From Yoonia litorea (GTDB lineage Bacteria; Pseudomonadota; Alphaproteobacteria; Rhodobacterales; Rhodobacteraceae), in contig NZ_FOZM01000001.1 of NCBI RefSeq assembly GCF_900114675.1, positions 1,426,001 through 1,490,000 on the forward strand: a DNA stretch of 64,000 bases. Direction: 5' to 3'. Positions 60,156-64,000 of this stretch are shown piece by piece. The notes beneath the pieces are model-generated. The model saw nothing but the letters and a program-made list of their open reading frames with translations, ran no database searches and was not told where the DNA came from. Within the stretch, counting starts at the first letter, position 1. Each line of letters starts with the position of its first letter. The translations under genes were made by a program, and so were the position numbers.

Positions 60156-60602
60156 ATGCTCACTATTCTGCGCATCGCCAATCTGTCTTTGCTGATCCTG
60201 TTTCCAATTGCGTGGTTTGCACCGTTGATGCGCGCAGGCCTTTTGCCGCTCTTTGGCTTGAGCGAAATCAGCGTCATTTCAGGCATGCAGGCCTTGTGGG
60301 ACAGCGATGTCGCCTTGGCCCTGCTCGTGACAGCCTTCGCCCTCTTCGCGCCCTACCTCAAGACAATCGGGTTGGCCTTGGTCCACTTTAATTTGCTGAA
60401 AGATCAAACGCTTCCGGTGCTTTCTTGGATCGGAAAACTAGCGATGGCGGATGTGTTTCTCGTCGCGCTCTACATCGTCGTTTTCAAAGGCGTCGGCATT
60501 GGCCGAATTGAAACGGGTTGGGGGCTTTATCTATTCACCGCCTGCATTCTTGCCTCCATCGTCATTGCCGCTTTTACCCCTAAGGCCAAGGCAACTGCAT
60601 AG
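60156..60602 (+). CDS. paraquat-inducible protein A-like membrane protein
   Basis: 148 residues with four hydrophobic segments. The pattern LVHFNLLKDQTLPVLSWIGKLAMADVFLVALYIVVFKG matches the PqiA core, but the zinc-ribbon CxxC N-terminus of full PqiA is absent and only one module is present (full PqiA has two). The ATG directly follows the alr stop. PqiA proteins work with MCE-domain lipid transporters; no pqiB is near. Confidence 0.82.
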   Translation: MLTILRIANLSLLILFPIAWFAPLMRAGLLPLFGLSEISVISGMQALWDSDVALALLVTAFALFAPYLKTIGLALVHFNLLKDQTLPVLSWIGKLAMADVFLVALYIVVFKGVGIGRIETGWGLYLFTACILASIVIAAFTPKAKATA

Positions 60603-60641
60603 ACGCTTGTCGCATCTGCCGAATTGGTCCAAAAGGTGAAC

Positions 60642-62006
60642 ATGGCCAAAGATCTCTCATACGCATGTTCCGAATGTGGCGCGGGCTACCGCAAGTGGTC
60701 AGGCCAGTGCGATGGCTGCGGCGCTTGGAACACAATCCATGAAACCAAGGCGCTCAGTAGCGGCCCCAAAGGCAAGACCCTTGGCGCTGTACGCGGACAG
60801 GCAATCGCACTGACAGATCTTGAGACACAGGAGAGAGAGCCGCCGCGCACAGAAGCAGGGGTCGGAGAACTGGACCGTGTCCTTGGCGGTGGTCTGGTCA
60901 AGGCATCCGCGCTGCTGGTGGGCGGTGATCCGGGGATCGGTAAATCAACACTGCTTTTGCAAGCTGCTGCAAGATTTGCGCGTAACGGATTGAAGGTCAT
61001 ATACATTTCCGGTGAGGAGTCCAACGCACAGGTCCAGATGCGGGCACGCAGGCTCGGGTTGGAAAAAAGTCCCGTGCTTCTCGCGGCAGAAACAAATCTG
61101 AGAGACATTTTGACAACCTTGGAAGCCGAGAAACCGGACCTTGCCATCATCGACTCTATCCAGACCATGTGGGCCGACACCGTTGAAAGCGCGCCGGGCA
61201 GCGTCAGTCAGGTGCGCGCGTCAGCCCATGAACTGACCACCTTTGCCAAGCGCAACGGGATGGCGGTGATCATGGTTGGTCATGTCACCAAGGAGGGTGC
61301 TATCGCAGGGCCGCGCGTGGTCGAGCACATGGTCGATACTGTGCTCTACTTCGAAGGGGAGCGCGGCCATCAGTTCCGCATTCTGCGCAGCGTCAAAAAC
61401 CGGTTTGGCCCCGCTGATGAAATCGGTGTGTTCGAGATGACCGGCAAAGGTCTGGCCGAGGTGAAAAACCCTTCGGCGCTTTTTCTGTCCGAACGCGGCA
61501 CACCTGCCCCGGGATCGGTGGTCTTCGCCGGGATCGAAGGGAGCCGGCCCATGTTGTGCGAGATCCAAGCCCTTGTTGCGCCCTCACCGCACAGCCAGCC
61601 GCGCAGGTCCGTGGTCGGTTGGGACGGTGGGCGCCTGGCGATGATCCTAGCCGTGTTGGAGTCCCGCTGCGGCATCCAGTTCACTGGCCTTGATGTCTAC
61701 CTCAACGTGGCCGGCGGGCTGCGGATTACCGAGCCTGCTGCTGATCTGGCCGTGGCCGCAGCGCTGGTTTCTGCGCGGGAAGATGCCGCTTTACCGGCTG
61801 AAGCTGTGGTTTTTGGTGAAATTAGCCTCTCTGGCGCGCTCCGACCCGTTGTTCAGGCGGAAAATAGATTGAAAGAGGCTCAGAAACTTGGTTTTACAAA
61901 AGGCATTGTCCCGGAACAGGCAAAGCAGCCTGTCGTCACTGGCTTGCATCAGCAAAGCGCCAAGACCTTGGCCGGATTTGTAGAAAACGTATTCGGCGCA
62001 AGATAA
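60642..62006 (+). CDS. radA: DNA repair protein RadA (Sms)
   Basis: 454 residues from ATG at 60642 (AAGGTG upstream). An N-terminal zinc ribbon C9-x2-C12...C23-x2-C26 is followed by a RecA-like ATPase with Walker A GGDPGIGKSTLLLQ, the RadA-specific KNRFGPADEIGVFEM motif, and a Lon-protease-like C-terminal domain lacking the protease catalytic Ser. It promotes branch migration in recombination. It is followed 22 bases on by cvpA. Confidence 0.97.
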   Translation: MAKDLSYACSECGAGYRKWSGQCDGCGAWNTIHETKALSSGPKGKTLGAVRGQAIALTDLETQEREPPRTEAGVGELDRVLGGGLVKASALLVGGDPGIGKSTLLLQAAARFARNGLKVIYISGEESNAQVQMRARRLGLEKSPVLLAAETNLRDILTTLEAEKPDLAIIDSIQTMWADTVESAPGSVSQVRASAHELTTFAKRNGMAVIMVGHVTKEGAIAGPRVVEHMVDTVLYFEGERGHQFRILRSVKNRFGPADEIGVFEMTGKGLAEVKNPSALFLSERGTPAPGSVVFAGIEGSRPMLCEIQALVAPSPHSQPRRSVVGWDGGRLAMILAVLESRCGIQFTGLDVYLNVAGGLRITEPAADLAVAAALVSAREDAALPAEAVVFGEISLSGALRPVVQAENRLKEAQKLGFTKGIVPEQAKQPVVTGLHQQSAKTLAGFVENVFGAR

Positions 62007-62028
62007 GCGCGCCATCAGGAGACGGACC

Positions 62029-62607
62029 ATGGAAGGTTTTACGCTGGTCGATGCAGGTGTCGCGATCACAATCCTTGTTTCGGGGGTGCTCGCCTACAGT
62101 CGCGGGCTTGTGCGCGAAACCATGGCGATCCTCGGATGGATCGGTGCCGCGATCATCGCGTTCATCTTCGCAGATCAGGTAGAACCGCTGATCAAACAAG
62201 TGCCTGTTTTGGGTGACTTTATCGGCGACAGTTGCGAATTGGCGATCATTGCGGCGTTTGCTGCGGTTTTTGCCGTTGCGCTCATCGTGGTGTCGATCTT
62301 TACGCCGCTCTTCTCCTCGGCCGTCCAGCGCTCAGCCCTTGGTGGAATTGATCAGGCACTTGGGTTCTTCTTCGGTGTTCTGCGCGGTATCATCCTTATT
62401 GCGGTTGCGTTTTTCGTTTACGAGACTGTTTTCGCAGCACAAGAGTTTGCCATCATTGATGACAGCCGCTCGGCAGAGGTCTTTGCCCAGTTGACACAAC
62501 GTGTTGAGGAGCAAAACCCTGAACAAGCACTTGGCTGGATTACCGAACAGTACGGGCAGCTGGTCGGCAGCTGTGGCGCACCCGCAGACGCAGGCAGCGA
62601 CGCTTAA
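62029..62607 (+). CDS. cvpA: CvpA family membrane protein
   Basis: 192 residues with four hydrophobic segments (DAGVAITILVSGVLAYSRG, IAILGWIGAAIIAFIFADQ and two more). The start GFTLVDAGVAITILVSGVLAYSRGLVRE is the CvpA pattern (first known from colicin V production). In E. coli cvpA is directly upstream of purF; here two other genes lie between them. Confidence 0.92.
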   Translation: MEGFTLVDAGVAITILVSGVLAYSRGLVRETMAILGWIGAAIIAFIFADQVEPLIKQVPVLGDFIGDSCELAIIAAFAAVFAVALIVVSIFTPLFSSAVQRSALGGIDQALGFFFGVLRGIILIAVAFFVYETVFAAQEFAIIDDSRSAEVFAQLTQRVEEQNPEQALGWITEQYGQLVGSCGAPADAGSDA

Positions 62608-62693
62608 CGCAGGCTGGCACCCGCTCGATCTTCGCTCTTGCCTTACCTAAGGTGAACCTTCAGGCTGCTTCGAGAAAACCTCGGAGATAAGCC

Positions 62694-63185
62694 ATGCGGG
62701 TTGTTGTGACGACATTGGCGCTCTTGGCGGCAGTCATCCTCGTCGGCGGCGCAAGCATTGCAGTCCTCAACAGGGACATACCTGACTATGCGGTGCCTGA
62801 CGGCCCTTGGAAGGCGGGCACCGCTCTTGATGGGCTGACGTTCTTTACTTTCGACCGTGTCATTGAGACCGAAGACGAAATCCTTGACGCTTTGGTCTTT
62901 CGGGACGGGAAATTTCAGTCGGCCATGTGTCAGGTCTATTGCGATTTCGGCTGGCATGACTACCGCACCTTCATAGATGGCGAGACCTTGCACTTTACCA
63001 CCACAACCCGCTGCCCCGACGCGCCCCACACGGTCGTTTTCTACGGGACAGTCGTTGACGGCGCGGTGACTTTTGAGGGGACCTGGACCACGCGCCGCTG
63101 GTACTGGACACATCAGGTCAACGTCGTCGGTCGTGGTACATTGGTACCGTCAGAGGAACATATCGCAGCGGGGATCGCGGGGTGA
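62694..63185 (+). CDS. secreted or membrane-anchored hypothetical protein
   Basis: 163 residues, with GGAGATAAG upstream. An N-terminal hydrophobic segment (RVVVTTLALLAAVILVGGASIAV) may be a signal anchor. The rest is a beta-rich, aromatic domain with three Cys (AMCQVYCDFGW and TTRCPDAPH). No family recognised. Its stop overlaps the next GTG start (GTGA). Confidence 0.65.
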   Translation: MRVVVTTLALLAAVILVGGASIAVLNRDIPDYAVPDGPWKAGTALDGLTFFTFDRVIETEDEILDALVFRDGKFQSAMCQVYCDFGWHDYRTFIDGETLHFTTTTRCPDAPHTVVFYGTVVDGAVTFEGTWTTRRWYWTHQVNVVGRGTLVPSEEHIAAGIAG

Positions 63186-63841
63186 CGGCAAACTCAAGTG
63201 TTCGCCTGAGCGGGTTCTTGCTCCGCTTTGTCCTGCTCATTGCGCTGATCGTCGGCGCGACATGGGCCTCACATACGATCCGCGACGCGCTCAATCTTGA
63301 GATTATGCCCCGCAATGAACAAAGCGTGCATACCGCCGTGATGTTCGGGACTGTGGCCTATGTCGTGCTTTTGGCCATCCCCTTTGTTCCCGGTGCCGAA
63401 ATCGGGATTGCTCTGCTCGGCTCGTTTGGCGCCTCCATCGCGCCACTTGTCTATGCTGCAACGGTGGTTGCAATGATGCTGGCCTACTGTGTCGGACTAC
63501 TTCTGCCTGCATCCATTCTGGCGCGGATGCTGGCCTTCCTGCGCATGGACCGTGCAGCAGAACTGCTTGACCGCGTATGCGCCCTTCCGCGCGAAGAACG
63601 TCTTTCTGTCTTGCTGGAAAGCGCCCCGCCGTCTCTGGTGAGGCTTGCTTTGCGGCGGCGCTATCTGGCCCTAGCGTTGGCCGTGAATGTCCCTGGCAAC
63701 GCTGTGATCGGCGGCGGCGGTGGAATTATGATGGTTGCGGGCCTCAGCGGCATATTCGCACCGCTGCCAACCTTGATCGCTGTGATGATCGGCGTATCCC
63801 CTGTGCCACTGGCGATAATGCTTTTTGGCGCACGCTTCTGA
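63182..63841 (+). CDS. polytopic membrane protein, VTT/TVP38-like
   Basis: 219 residues from a GTG start overlapping the previous stop. Five or six hydrophobic segments are present. The pair of motifs AIPFVPGAEIGIALLGSFGA and NVPGNAVIGGGGGIMMVAGLSG resembles the re-entrant loops of the VTT (DedA/TMEM64/TVP38) family, which includes lipid scramblases. Assignment is by pattern only. It is coupled to the preceding anchored protein. Confidence 0.5.
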   Translation: MTANSSVRLSGFLLRFVLLIALIVGATWASHTIRDALNLEIMPRNEQSVHTAVMFGTVAYVVLLAIPFVPGAEIGIALLGSFGASIAPLVYAATVVAMMLAYCVGLLLPASILARMLAFLRMDRAAELLDRVCALPREERLSVLLESAPPSLVRLALRRRYLALALAVNVPGNAVIGGGGGIMMVAGLSGIFAPLPTLIAVMIGVSPVPLAIMLFGARF

Positions 63842-63915
63842 TCGTTTCGTGACATGGCGTCGCTGACCCTCTATGGAGAAGCCCAAGCGAGACCCAACGG
63901 ATTCGGAGCTGCCCC

Positions 63916-64000
63916 TTGTCCAACAAGATGCCCCCCGCCCATCCCTTTGATGATGATAAATTGCGGGAGGAGTGTGGCGTTTTCGGCGTGATCGGTGTGA
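63916..64000 (+). CDS. purF: amidophosphoribosyltransferase (5' end only)
   Basis: 28 codons to the window end, reading (M/L)SNKMPPAHPFDDDKLREECGVFGVIGV. The EECGVFG motif carries the N-terminal nucleophile Cys exposed after propeptide removal. PurF makes phosphoribosylamine, the first step of purine synthesis. TTG at 63916 has GGAG 7 bases upstream; ATG at 63928 is the alternative start but has no good ribosome site. Confidence 0.9.
   Translation, partial: MSNKMPPAHPFDDDKLREECGVFGVIGV

Overview
The window looks like a chromosomal segment of an alphaproteobacterium of the family Rhodobacteraceae (Roseobacter group). The basis is inference from gene content. It has a C4-pathway 5-aminolevulinate synthase, an IF-3 whose N-terminus reads [10 protein letters not shown] after a non-ATG start, and an assimilatory sulfur operon of the cysG-DUF2849-cysI-cysH-DUF934-fpr type. 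It also has a CoxSLM-type molybdenum hydroxylase cluster, a lone Lon protease with its own promoter, and GC-rich, tightly packed genes. No photosynthesis genes, prophage, transposase or CRISPR array are visible. Most of the window is housekeeping sequence; the less ordinary stretches are about 18.7-23.4 kb, 32.6-34.9 kb, 41.0-52.4 kb and 53.8-55.1 kb.

Layout. 1-4.4 kb: the 5' part of an AsmA/DUF3971 gene (minus), then peroxiredoxin bcp, a DUF455 ferritin-like protein, an M23 peptidase and a bactofilin (plus), ending in a shared terminator. 4.4-16.8 kb is a long minus-strand block: DUF2189, amidase, small unknown, prfB, PBP1A, an AMIN/amidase_3 protein with lost catalytic residues, a class I aminotransferase, ispG, a RodZ-like protein and hemA. 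A perfect FNR-type box (TTGAT-N4-ATCAA) lies upstream of hemA. 17.3-23.4 kb: M20 dipeptidase, an HtrL/WlaTC-like protein, a PilJ-domain periplasmic protein, two identical tRNA-Asp genes flanking an odd GTGYAC-rich spacer, pirin, tRNA-Val and an FkbM methyltransferase. 23.4-28.2 kb (minus): phosphatase, HU-like protein, lon with a sigma32-like promoter, and tgt.

28.2-32.6 kb (plus): two MFS transporters, sufT, sufA, a TfoX-N protein and tpiA. 32.6-35.3 kb: a B12-binding PpaA/AerR-like regulator diverges from a cytochrome P450, and the shared spacer holds a perfect TGTC-N10-GACA palindrome; an Lrp/AsnC regulator follows. 35.5-40.9 kb: the assimilatory sulfite/sulfate operon, with an Lrp-like box in its promoter region and an FNR-like box before fpr. 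41.0-44.2 kb: infC with an apparent AUA start, flanked by two Ala/Glu-rich low-complexity proteins, one of them OmpA-like. 44.3-52.4 kb (minus): a complete form II cox cluster, namely a MoxR ATPase, CoxE, XdhC, a molybdopterin-binding protein, then coxS-coxL-coxM.

52.5-64 kb (plus except one small gene): glutaryl-CoA dehydrogenase, an unknown 316-residue protein, pyrC, pyrE, dnaB (preceded by DnaA-box-like 9-mers), a small secreted protein with a possible second AUA start, alr, a PqiA-like protein, radA, cvpA, two small genes (one secreted or anchored, one membrane) and the start of purF. The most notable observations are the two AUA starts, the degenerate amidase, the AerR-like/P450/palindrome module, and the spacer between the tRNA-Asp genes. 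All regulatory-site assignments are pattern matches made by eye.
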